Source of the DNA: Eutypella sp. D-1
Taxonomy: Eukaryota; Ascomycota; Sordariomycetes; Xylariales; Diatrypaceae
Reading direction: 5' to 3'
DNA length: 64,000 nucleotides
Assembly (NCBI GenBank): GCA_023313575.1
Contig: JAJTTP010000001.1
Coordinates: 5,270,001-5,334,000, forward strand
The first letter of the stretch is position 1. Every line of letters starts with the position of its first letter. Positions 12,649 through 23,201 of the stretch are shown here, one piece after another. Below the pieces are notes generated by a model that searched no databases, had not been told where the DNA came from, and was given only the letters and a program-made list of their open reading frames with translations. Both the position numbers and the translations under genes were made by a program.

Positions 12649-15600
12649 ATGCTGTCCAATCCACTCCAGCGGTTCTCGCCATATCATACATTACCGTCTA
12701 CAACCTTCAACCATGTGCCACCAAGCCACCTCCACGCAGCTAGCCTAGACACCTTTGGCCATGGATCACAGTACACGCTTCAGCACCTCCAACAACATGT
12801 AGGAGTACACACGCCTCACCTGGCGCGGGCACCGCAACCAAAGCACCGCCAGCATCCTTACGCGGGCTCAGCTGGAAGGACAGCCAGTGCAGCGGGCCCC
12901 ATCAGGAGGAGAATTAGTAGGGCTTGCGACCAATGCAACCAGCTCCGGACGAAATGTGATGGGCAGCATCCTTGTGCTCATTGCATAGGTGGGTAGCGGT
13001 TTGAACCTCCCTAAGATCGGATCCGCGAATCGCCTTACTAACCATCATTAGAGTTCGGTCTCGGCTGCGAGTACATACGCGAGAGAAAGAAGCGGGGGAA
13101 GGCCTCGCGGAAGGATCTTGCTCAGCAGGCAGCCGCTCAAGCGGCGGCGGCGGCGGCGCAGGGTGGGCGGAAGTCCCCTAGCCAAGGCGAGGAAAATGCG
13201 GGGTCCTCAGACCTGAAGCCGGAAAGCGCACCCACGGGCCAGGCAGAACAGCAGAACAGCTCCTCGGCGGAGAAACTCTTGAACGACATCGGCGAGGACG
13301 CGATGCAGCGCAGCGAAAGGACAGGGAGTCTCGACAGCCTGGCGGAGCTGAGCTCACACCAATCCCATATTCCGACCCACACCGGTGCCATGGATAGCGA
13401 CCATCTCGACAGCCCGACGTCCTTGGATCTCAACGGGTTCGGAAGCGTGCAGAACCCGTACGAGAGGCAGAACCTGGGAACGCACATGATGGCGGGACCG
13501 ACACACCCAACATATGGACCAGGACAGGGCGCCATGTCCAGCTACCCCGAGATACCTTATTCTTTGCAGACGCAAAGTCCAACCAACTTCTCAGCGAACC
13601 CCTCGGCGACGTTCCGCATAGGGACCAGCCCCATCAGCGCGTATCCTATGGCCGCGGATGCCGCCTCTCCACCCTGGATGTCCATGGGGTCACCTCCACC
13701 ACAGTACCAGTCACAAATCCCACAGAACAACTACCATCAACAGCTGCGGTATCCCGTTCTAAACCCCCTGATCCCGCACCTGGGAAATATTATCCCCGTA
13801 TCGCTGGCCTGCGACCTGATCGATTTGTACTTCGCGAGCTCCTCCTCAGCCCACGCGCACCCGATGTCGCCCTATGTCCTCGGCTTCGTATTCCGGAAGC
13901 GGTCGTTCCTGCACCCTAGCAAGCCCCGGCAGTGCCAGCCGGCGCTGCTAGCAAGCATACTCTGGGTGGCGGCACAGACCAGTGATGCGGCATTCCTGAC
14001 GGGGATCCCGTCGGCGCGGGGCAAGATCTGCCAGAAGCTGCTAGAACTGACCGTCAACCTTCTGAAACCGCTCATCCATACGCCGTCGGGCGACGCCTCA
14101 CCAGTGTCGAGCCCCGTCATCGACGGCGTGGCCTTGGGTGGCCTCGGCGTCGCCATGCCGGGCTCGATCAACTTGGATAGCCTCGCGGGCGAGTCCGGCG
14201 GTGCTTTCGGGGCCGCCGGCACCCTCGACGACGTCATCACTTACATCCACCTCGCGACGGTGGTCTCGGCGAGCGAGTACAAGGGCGCCAGCCTGCGGTG
14301 GTGGAACGCGGCGTGGTCACTAGCCCGGGAGCTGAAACTCGGCCGCGAGTTACCCAGTGCTAGCGCCGCGGGCGTGTCTTCGCTGGGGGGTGCTGGGAGC
14401 AGCGGCGCCAACGAGATCGACGCGGCGGCCGCCGACAGCGGCATCGTGGTCGAGGACGAGCTCGGTAATAAGGTGGGCGCTGGCATGATAACCGAGGAGG
14501 AGCGGGAGGAACGCCGGCGGATATGGTGGCTTGCGTACATCGTGGACCGTCACCTCGCGCTGTGCTACAACCGGCCGCTCTTCCTGCTTGACATCGAGTG
14601 CGAGGGCCTGTACCAGCCGATGGACGACACGGACTGGCAGAACGGACACTTCGACGCGTACACGACGGACCCGGCGCTGACAGCGTCCACCACGACGTCC
14701 TCGGACCAGCAGACGTCGCAAGCGCAGCAGAAACAGCAACAACAACCGGGCGAGGCCTCGTCCTCGTCGGCCGGCCGCGGCCACGCGAGGGTCCGGGGCC
14801 CTCACTTCGAGTGTAGCGGGCACAGCATATTCGGGTACTTCCTGCCGCTGATGACGATCCTGGGGGAGATCGTGGACCTGCACCACGCGCGGAACCACCC
14901 GCGGTTCGGGGTGGGGTTCCGGTCGGCGCGGGAGTGGGACGACCAGCAGGCCGAGATCGTGCGGCACCTCGAGACGTACGAGCACAGCCTCAACGCGTTC
15001 GAGCAGCGGCACTTCCACTCGGGCGCGGACGACGAGGGCGACGTCTCGGGCGCGACGCTCGAGATGCCCGGCGAACTCTCCGGGGCGGCCGGAACGAGCT
15101 CGGGCGGCGTCGGCGTCGGCGTCGGCTCGCCGTCCGCGCGGTCGGTGCGCACGAGCGCCTCGTCGTCGCGGATGACGGAATCCGACATCCAGACGCGGAT
15201 CGTGATGGCGTACGGGACGCACGTGATGCACGTGCTGCACATCCTGCTGACGGGGAAGTGGGACCCGATCAACCTGCTGGACGACAACGACCTGTGGATC
15301 TCGTCGCAGGGGTTCATTACCGCGACGAGCCATGCCGTGTCGGCCGCCGAGTCCATCAACGCCATCCTCGAGTACGACCCGGGCCTCGAGTTCATGCCCT
15401 TCTTCTTTGGCATCTACCTCCTCCAGGGCTCCTTCCTGCTTCTCCTCATCGCCGATAAGCTCCAGCTCGAGGCCTCCGCCAGCGTGGTCCGCGCCTGCGA
15501 GACCATCATCCGCGCCCATGAGGCCTGCGTCGTCACCCTCAATACCGAGTACCAGGTACGTATTCCTTACTCTAACTTCACCTATTTTCTTCCTTCTTCC

Positions 15601-15811
15601 ATCGCGTCGCTATCCTAATAATCATCTCTATATGGAAACATCGCTAACCAACCATCTCCCTTTACAGCGTAACTTTAGCAAAGTGATGCGCAGCGCTCTA
15701 GCCCAGGTCCGCGGCCGCGTGCCCGAGGACCTCGGGGAGCAGCACCAGCGCCGCCGCGAGGTCCTGGCATTGTACCGCTGGACGGGTGATGGCACCGGAT
15801 TAGCTCTCTGA
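12649..15811 (+). CDS. xlnR: XlnR/Xyr1 Zn2Cys6 transcriptional activator of (hemi)cellulase genes
   Basis: Nuclear DNA-binding activator of xylanase, cellulase and D-xylose catabolism genes in filamentous ascomycetes. Three exons, 12649-12988, 13052-15555 and 15668-15811, give 995 residues. Intron 1 (63 nt, branch CTTACTAAC) splits the zinc cluster exactly as in the XlnR family. The N terminus starts MLSNPL, as in XlnR. The Zn2Cys6 cluster is C93, C96, C103, C109, C112, C119 (C-x2-C-x6-C-x5-C-x2-C-x6-C), followed by basic [13 protein letters not shown] and an Ala/Gln run. The fungal-specific transcription factor domain starts near residue 250 ([20 protein letters not shown]). The C terminus [21 protein letters not shown] is the XlnR tail. 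Low-complexity Gln/Ser/Gly inserts (about 550-580 and 660-700) are longer than in Aspergillus XlnR. Very GC-rich third positions create long false frames on the other strand. Confidence 0.96.
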
Positions 15812-16023
15812 GCGCGACTTGGCTATGCTACAGCTAGTTAAATTTATGTCTCACCCGTTTCTTTTGCACTTTTCACATCCATCTCTAGGCTCACAAAAGC
15901 CAACTCCCAACCCCCAACCCCCTCCCCATTCCTGTTATTAGCTGGCGTTTAGGAGGCTTGCGCCGAAATGTTCCAACAGATAGGTTTCAAAAAATTTCTT
16001 TTATTCTCACCGGTGGCGATGAT

Positions 16024-16043
16024 TTCTTCTTCTTCTTCTTCTT
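16024..16043. repeat. TTC trinucleotide microsatellite
   Basis: A perfect TTC repeat of about seven units, some 210 bases after the xlnR stop codon. Confidence 0.85.
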
Positions 16044-16879
16044 GTCTGTTTCGGCTTCGGTCCCGAGGGTATAAGCTGGACTACTAGGAAATAAAAAGTC
16101 TGGAAAACCAAAAAACGAGGTGTTCGGGGATGGGATTGTGCGATATTCCCCGTATATTATATGTTTACGATATGATGAAGCTAGGACCAGACGACGACGA
16201 AAGTCAATGATCGGGATGGCCCTTTTCCGGACTTGACGCTCCTTTCCCTACCTATTTTTTCTTTCTGTTTTCTACTATAGTGCGGCTATTTAGCGGTTCG
16301 ATTTGGCAGCAGTGGTGTTTTCTCCCGGAGACTGGGAGTCGGCGATGATGTACATAGAGAAGAAGAATTCAGGATAGGGGGCTAGGTATGTTGGAGTGGT
16401 TTATACCAACAAGCAATATGTATTTTGTATGATATACCAGGTACACGAGAACTGAATCGCCGAGGTCTTTTAATTTATTTTTTTGAACAAGAAATTCTTG
16501 GACTTGTGATCTACTACGCCTGATGCAATCTCTTATGGGCTCATTAGAGCTCTCGTCCCTATACTGTAGCTGGTTAATGAAAAGGGGTAACCGGCATTGA
16601 CGCTTCCTCGCAAAAACATCAGCTTAACAAAGCCCAGATTGTAAATAAGTGAATGGAAGATCATCTGAACTGAGTGTAGCAATGCCTTCATGCCTTACAT
16701 GGGATAACCAGTCCTATCTACTTAGGTACATAAGTATGTAAAAACAATCATATCCTCAAGGTTCTAATTGTAATAACGATCAGTTACTTTCCTGAATTGG
16801 CAGGAATATGGTTGGCTAGTCTTTGGAGGGGTTATTATCTATTGCTTGCGTGGAGGGGTAAGGCTCGATAACGAGCTCA

Positions 16880-17014
16880 AGTACCTAATTCTTTAGAGCT
16901 TTAACCTGCTACCCACCTATACTTGTACAGGCAGGTACGCTCTACCTAAGGAAATGTACCTAACTTAGGTATTCATCTACCCGCCCTGGTGATTACCTAC
17001 CTAAATGTAGGCAG
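16880..17014. repeat. TACCTA/TAGGTA-rich intergenic cluster
   Basis: Several copies of TACCTA and TAGGTA within 135 bases just upstream of the dcpS start. The same word clusters at about 19740-20105, 20670-20705, 24088-24130, 24255-24270 and 30988-31015 but is scarce in coding sequence. Confidence 0.6.
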
Positions 17015-17073
17015 ATATCTTCACAACACCCTACTCCTGCTCATCCTACAAACCTTTTCTTGCGATCGGGGAT

Positions 17074-18265
17074 ATGGCAGACGAAGGGAAAAAGCGCGCC
17101 GAGGCGCTCGTGCCGAAATTCCAATTCGAACGGGTGCTAAACCAAGGTACGATACGACCGAGAAGCAGAGACTGAGGAAGAGGAAGAGGAAGAGGAAGCA
17201 ACGACAAAAGGGCTGGCCCCCCTTGAGTCTGTTGAGTGCTTTTGCTACGGACAATCTGCCCCTTGCTACATCACGTTTTTTAAACCAACATTTCTATAAA
17301 GTTAGTTCCCCTTTTTCTGACAAGCCTATGATATCGCAGACGACGCGGGCCGGCGGATAACGCTGTACGGACACGTCGACGCGCAGCCGGCGCTGCTCAT
17401 CGTCGCGCGCGCGCCCATCCCCGACGCGCCCGAGTACCTCTCCGCCCTGCCCGCCGACCTGCGGAGCCTCACGAACCTGGGCAACAACGACATCTACTCC
17501 TGGTTTCTGGGATCGGGCGGGCCGGTGCTACGAAGCGAGGCTGATGAAGAGAAAGAGAAAGACAAGTTCGCCGACTTCAAGCTGGACCTCATATGCCCGT
17601 GCACGGAAAAGCACATCAAGAAGCACAGCAGGCAGGGGTTCCGGTTCGTGACGGAGACGCCGGCGATATACCGCGACCGCGTGCGGCCGTTCATGCGGGC
17701 GGGCCGGGAGGAGGGGCGGCTGAACTGGGTCTACAACATCATCGAGGGCCGCAAGGAGGTCGAGGACGTCATCTACAGGACCCCGCTGGGCAGGGACGGC
17801 GACGAGGGCTTCCTGATGTTGCCGAACCTACACTGGGACCGCAAGACCATCGACGCTCTGTACCTGCTGGGTATCGTCGAGCGGCGCGACCTCTGGAGCT
17901 TGCGCGACCTGCGGAAGAAGCACATCCCTTGGCTCAGGCACATGAAGACCAAGATGATCGATGCTACTGTGGAAACGTACCCGCAGGTCGAGGCGGACCA
18001 GCTGAAGCTCTTCTGCCACTACCACCCGACGTACTACCATTTCCACATCCACGTAGTTCACGTTATGTTGGAGGCGACCTCGACCCAGTCGGTCGGGAAG
18101 GCGGTCGATCTGGACAGCATCATAGAGCAGCTGGAAGCCATGTCAGGGGACGAAGAAACGGGGATGGATACAATTTCGCTGAGCTATACGGTGGGCGAGG
18201 CGTCGGAGTTGTGGACAGACATATTTGAGCCTCTTAAGCGCTCTGGTAGTGGTCCTCTATCGTAG
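17074..18265 (+). CDS. dcpS: Scavenger mRNA-decapping enzyme DcpS (HIT family)
   Basis: Hydrolyses the m7GpppN cap fragment left after 3'-to-5' mRNA decay, releasing m7GMP; acts in cytoplasm and nucleus. Two exons, 17074-17146 and 17340-18265 (193-nt intron, GTACGA..GCAG), give 332 residues, the normal length. The N-terminal domain (about 1-120) begins LVPKFQFERVLN, typical of DcpS. The substrate-binding stretch includes LPNLHWDRKT (185-194). The C-terminal HIT domain carries the histidine triad HFHIHVVH, with H258, H260 and H262; H260 is the expected nucleophile by analogy with human DcpS. The intron contains a purine-rich AGAGGA repeat. The last 32 bases of coding sequence overlap, on the opposite strand, the predicted 3' end of the GILT gene, so the two transcripts should be antisense at their ends. 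Confidence 0.93.
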
Positions 18266-19133
18266 TTACTAGGGTATCAACATCTCCTCCCGACGGGCAG
18301 TCCTTCCACTCTCCTCCATCTCTTACGCAATATACCTCCTCCTTTACTCTAATCGTGCAGCTCTTGGTTACACCGGCCTATTTAGAAAAGAAAAGAAAAA
18401 AAACCAATAATCGTCAGCACATCATCTACAACGGGGGGTATATCATATCTTTAAGCGATAAAGGGGCAGAACGTACATCCGCGGACCGCTGAACACTGTC
18501 CCGCAGTAAAGACAGACCGAAAGCCCCGGTGTCTCGCGAAGCGCAGTGGTTAATCTTCCCCTTATCGATGCCGTATTCGAGGGCGCACTCCTCGACGAGT
18601 TCGCTGTCGGGAATGCTGGGGTAGTCCTGCGTCAGGCAGTTGGTAAAGCCGAGATGGACTTTCACGTCCGGGTAGAGGTGAACGGCGCAGAGCTCGATGA
18701 TGTTCCCCATACACTCAGCAGGGCCGTGCTTGCACTCGACGCCGTCGTTCGCGGTGGGCTTGCCGATGTAGGATAGCGTGAAGTTGACCTTGTCGCTGAC
18801 GCGTACCATGGTGGGTAGCACGAGCTCTTCGAGACAGTACTGCGCGTCGGGACACTTGCTCATAATATGGATCTCCAGGGGTACCGGGTCGGGCTCGAGG
18901 GTGTGCGGAGGCGGCAGAACTGGCTGGTGGGCCGGGTCGTGGGCCGGGTCGCGTTGTCGGGAGGATAAGGACATGTATCGGCCGACGTAGGGCGAGATGC
19001 CGAGCGATCCGTAGACGGTGTAGAGAAGGATCGTCGCGATCATGGCCGTGGCGAACCAGCGATGGCGGCGACGGACGCGATGGGATGCCGGCCGTTTATC
19101 CTCCACAATCGGGAGGCTGCCCTTGTAGGCCAT
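18234..19133 (-). CDS. GILT-family thiol reductase, membrane anchored
   Basis: Member of the gamma-interferon-inducible lysosomal thiol reductase family, thioredoxin-fold enzymes that reduce disulfides in acidic compartments. Two exons, 19133-18477 and 18377-18234 (100-nt intron, GTACGT..ATAG), give 266 residues. Without the second exon the protein would lose the conserved tail containing SCTIRV, CVRDGGEWKDC. Residues 26-46 form a signal anchor. The family signature C-Q-H-G-x2-E-C-x2-N-x4-C is present as C134-K-H-G-P-A-E-C141-M-G-N144-x4-C149. The active site reads KCPDAQYC (C94, C100), not the canonical C-x-x-C, so catalysis is uncertain. A vacuolar or secretory location is inferred. The stop codon lies inside the dcpS coding region on the other strand. 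Confidence 0.85.
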
Positions 19134-20052
19134 GGCGAAGCAAAATAGGTCTCGCAGGAATAGCCAAGGGAAATTTTTTTTAAAAAATCCAAATTATCGA
19201 TTAATAGATTACTACGTATCACAGATGTTGGCGATGATGCAGGGAATGGAATAGCATGACGGGGGGAGGGGGCAACCCTAATAAATCAAGCCGGATTAAA
19301 TATATTGGGGGTACCTAAAGTAGAAAAGGTACTAAATAGCCTCAGCAGTCCCGGGAGTTGTTTAGGTTACCAAGCAGGGCCTACCAAGCAGCCCCAAGCA
19401 AGATCAGGTAAGTCAGTCACCTGTATCCGTAGCGCTGTTAGATTCTAGGTTAGGTAGCGTTTATTTAGATCACGACAGAAAGATCCACTATGAGATATGT
19501 ACATACGCACCTAACATGATAGAAAGTCAGATAATGCCAGGGCAGTCTCGACCTGCGGATTTGTGCATGTGCATATTCAATTTGCATGAGGTAGGAATGG
19601 AAGGGGAAGGAATAGGAGGGGGGATGGTAGAGATCCCGGTATGGTAAGAAAGGGCAAATGAAAGAGCCCAAATGAACCTTAAGGCGCTACTACCCTCGAA
19701 GCAAAAAGCAGAAAGGGGTCATCTGCTCCTCCGATATCAACTTCCTTTTTCGTACATAGTGATACCTACAATCCAGTGCGCCTGGGTACCTAGTGGCATG
19801 ATGAATATAGACGTTGGTACTTTATACTTAATTTAGGTAAGTACCTGGAGTTGTTCCTTATGATCCTCCCGAGATCGATTTCCCAGTTGCCTACGGGTAC
19901 CAAGTAGTTTTCGGAAATATCACTTTCTGTAGGGTAATAGATTGATCCGAATGCTAACTTAAAAATCTTGCTGTCGTCCAGTTCATGATGCATCTACGTA
20001 TGTAGGTACTTAGATATGCTTTCTAAAATTGGTTGCTCCTTCTAAAGGATGC

Positions 20053-20103
20053 AGTACCTAAGGGGGTTGTACCTACCTAGGCACGTACCTAAAGAGGTAG
20101 GTA
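20053..20103. repeat. Dense TACCTA/TAGGTA cluster
   Basis: Five copies of the word in both orientations within about 50 bases, partly forming small palindromes such as CTACCTAGG. It lies in non-coding DNA between the GILT and hexokinase genes. Confidence 0.6.
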
Positions 20104-21333
20104 TTACGGTTGGTTGGTGCATCAACTGGAAAGCTCTAAAAACAGGATGCCGTTCCAACCTAATAATCAACGCATTTCCAAGGTTCCTTGGTATCCAGAT
20201 TTTTTAAAAACTTCCCGAACCGGAGCACCTTGAGATAACCCCACCAAGAACAGAACACCCCCCTCCGCCCCAAAAAGCCTGTAACTGACACCGGTAAATG
20301 ACGTGGCTATAGACCGAACGATTGGCTCTCCTTGTCGGCAGCTTGTCTTTATATAGAATTTCGGCTTTACTTTACCCTTTTACTTCGAAAACTTGAACTT
20401 CATAGGTGTCTAAGACGTTTCATATTATCGTTCGGCCGAGGGACGACAATAAGACCCCTCGTACCATGAGATTGGAAGCAACCTTGAATTGACCAAAAAA
20501 GAAAGCAACCTTGGGCAGCAAGCAGCCAGGCAAGCAATTATACCTGCATGCCGGTAACTCAACGGCAACGTTCACATGTATGGTAACTTTCTTAAATATG
20601 TAGCCTAGCAAGGAAGGATGACGGTTTACTCACTCTTATAACTTGTGACCAGATAGATCGATAGAATTATTACCTACTACAACCTACTACCTACCACCTA
20701 CTGTTTTGTCTCTTGCTAAAAAACCTGTATGAGCCCACATTCACTTGGCTAGTGAGTATATCGTATGGCTAGCATGAGCTGCTTAGCTGCCTAGAGCTCT
20801 AGCCAGCACCTGTAAGCCACTACGATATTCACTACAATATTTACTATTTATTTAGGGCTGGCCGCTCTGACATACATGCTGATTCACTTGGTAGCTATCT
20901 GGGTGAACCGGACACTGCTATGCCTTACCTGGTAGTTCATGCGGTCCACAACGGTCGTGTAACAGCAATTCTTGGTATTCGCCTCAAGGATACGTTACAA
21001 ACGACCTTTTGGTTATAAGTCCAATACCGATCTAGGAGTCACCTGACCAAACGACATTCGGGAACGACTTTGATGTGTTCGCTCTCACCCATATACCTGC
21101 TATCAGTCAGTCGGCCAATGCCCACATATCGCGTCTGTCTGTCTTCGCTCCCGTTTCGTCCCAAACCCTGTGACGCACCCATCCGTCATCTAAGACTGGG
21201 TTTTGACTCCCGAGGACGATCTACTGCCATTGAGTATAGCCGCAGATACGCACAATAATCGCCAGCCTGAGCTTTTCTTGGCATCGAGCAACGGAGCCCG
21301 AGTCGACGCCTATTGACTCATACGGAGCTCCAG

Positions 21334-21340
21334 TATAAAA
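21334..21340 (+). promoter_or_regulatory. Candidate TATA box of the hexokinase gene
   Basis: TATAAAA lies 83 bases before the ATG at 21423, a sensible distance for a fungal core promoter with a short 5' UTR. Confidence 0.5.
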
Positions 21341-21422
21341 ACCAGCAGTGCCCATTATTGCGACATCACTTAGTTGCGGGTAAACACCAAAGGGGTCTTA
21401 TATACTTGAGCAGATAGCCAAC

Positions 21423-23201
21423 ATGGACGCCAATTTTCACAAGGCCGACACGGCCAAGTTCCTACAACCTCTCCATATGGATACTGGGGTGGCAATAGCC
21501 CTCTCCAGGGAGCTCTATAAAACCTTCCAACACTTAGCTTCCGATTCTACGGATCAGTTTCTTCCAACCCCGATTGCCGAGTCCATTTTGCGTCCAGAAG
21601 CTGGACAGGAAAAGGGGCGGTATGTAGATGAAAGCCGCATTCCCAATTACCTATCTCCTATCTTCACGAGTGATACCCACTCACTACTACATCCAATTCG
21701 GACGCGGGAGTAGCCGAAATGCCCAATATCCTGGCCACAGCTAACGTCTTTCTAGATACCTCGCGATCGACATGTAGGCGTTAGACATGGACTATATAGA
21801 AGAAGGACTGAACTGACTTCGAGCAGCGGTGGGACTAATTTGAGGGTTGACTTTATCGAGCTGCTCGGAGGTGATAGCCGCAGCTGTAAGTTAGAAGAAA
21901 CAGGTGACAACAAACAATCACCTGTCCGACAGGCATTCGAAAAGTCGTGGCCGATCTCAGACAACCTCAAGAATCGACACGCCGACGAACTTTTTGCTTG
22001 GATTGGTCATTGCATTGCAGAGGTCGTGCGAGAAGGATGCGAACTCTTCAGCTTACCCAGGGATATCCCACTCCCGATGGGAGTCACCTTCTCCTTCCCA
22101 ATGCAACAACATAGCATCTCCGATGCCACTCTCATGCCGATGGGGAAAGGGTTTACCGTCTCGGCGAACTTGGACCTGAAAACCTACTTACTAACCGGTT
22201 ACGAAAAGGCGAGGACTCCAGATCTTCCACCGATCGAGGTTACCGCCATATTAAACGATTCTGTTGCGACCTTAGTTTCTTTTATCTACCAGTCCCAGGA
22301 AGATGAGACACACAAAGCAGCCATGGGCCTCATCTGCGGCACCGGAAGCAACGCGACGATACCACTACCAAAGCGCATTCTGCGCCGCGATAAGCTTCCC
22401 GAAAAGGTGAGGGGCCTAAACGGTGACGCTGTAGAAGATGTGAAGGTTGCCGTGAACACGGAATGGAGTATCAACGGCACGGCACCGCCGTTACACGAGC
22501 TCGGTCTGATAAGCAAGTGGGACACGCAACTTGATTTGGCGGGAGAGAAGCCCGGTTTCCAACCTCTCGAATACATGACGGCAGGGAGATACCTGGGCGA
22601 GCTGGGACGACTTATTCTACTCGACTATCTCGGATCTCGCCTTGAATATACGGAAGAGATATTACCGCCGAAGTTATTGAACAGATTCGGACTAACGACG
22701 ACCTTGCTGAGTCTCTTCCGCCCTCCGGAGGCCACACTACTGCTTGAGAAACTCGAGAGTGAATACCCGTCGTCTACAGGCAAGCCGCCATTCCAGTGGA
22801 CGGAAGAAATCGCCTTGGCTCTTTACGATATTGCAAAAGCAATCGAGCGCAGAGCCGCTGGTATCATCGCGGCCGGGGTGATCGCGCTGCTCGCTTGTGC
22901 CGGGGACATACCTCTTCCGCGGGAGCCTCTGCAAGATGTCAGCAACGAACCGGCGCCGCAGACGGGGCCAGCCGAAGGCGCAGACGAGAGGGTGCTCAGC
23001 GTGGGGTACACAGGGGGGTGCATCAGCCACTTTCAGGATTACCTGGTTGACTGCCAGGAGTTCATGGACGCGATCCTGAAGTCCGAGTTCGACGGCCGGC
23101 CGCCCGTGAAGGTCGTTATGAGTCCCTGCCATGATGGCGGGATCCTTGGTGCCGGCGTCCTGTGTGGTGCGGCGACGCAGGCGGCGTCGAGGGATATTTG
23201 A
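21423..23201 (+). CDS. Hexokinase/glucokinase family protein (divergent)
   Basis: ATP-dependent hexose kinase family, cytosolic. Three exons, 21423-21619, 21756-21773 (18 nt) and 21827-23201, give 529 residues. The micro-exon encodes the heart of the phosphate-1 motif, and only with it does the canonical DIGGTNLR (71-78) appear. Other family elements are the GVTFSFP sugar-domain stretch (157-163), K179 in LMPMGKGF, the expected catalytic Asp D216 in LNDSVATL, GTGSNATI (243-250) and NTEW. Spacing and several neighbouring residues differ from Hxk1/Hxk2 and Glk1, matching a paralogous group often found in Sordariomycetes. It may be a low-activity or regulatory hexokinase, as proposed for Aspergillus XprF/HxkC-like proteins. 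The active-site residues look intact, so loss of activity cannot be assumed. Confidence 0.87.

Larger units (their letters stand above)
15812..17073. other. xlnR 3' region and dcpS promoter
   Basis: No gene is seen. A TTC trinucleotide run (about 16024-16043) lies in the probable xlnR 3' UTR. The distal part, from about 16680 to 17010, is rich in TACCTA/TAGGTA words and should contain the dcpS promoter. Confidence 0.6.
19134..21422. other. 2.3-kb intergenic region between divergent genes
   Basis: Shared upstream region of the GILT gene (minus) and the hexokinase gene (plus). No coding potential is visible. It is rich in TACCTA/TAGGTA words, densest at 20053-20103, and has A/T runs. A TATA box lies near the hexokinase end. 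Confidence 0.65.

Noticed and set aside
14350..15519. 389-codon open frame antisense to xlnR
   Set aside because: It is Arg/Val/Asp-rich, mirrors the GC-rich third positions of xlnR and has no family features; a compositional shadow.
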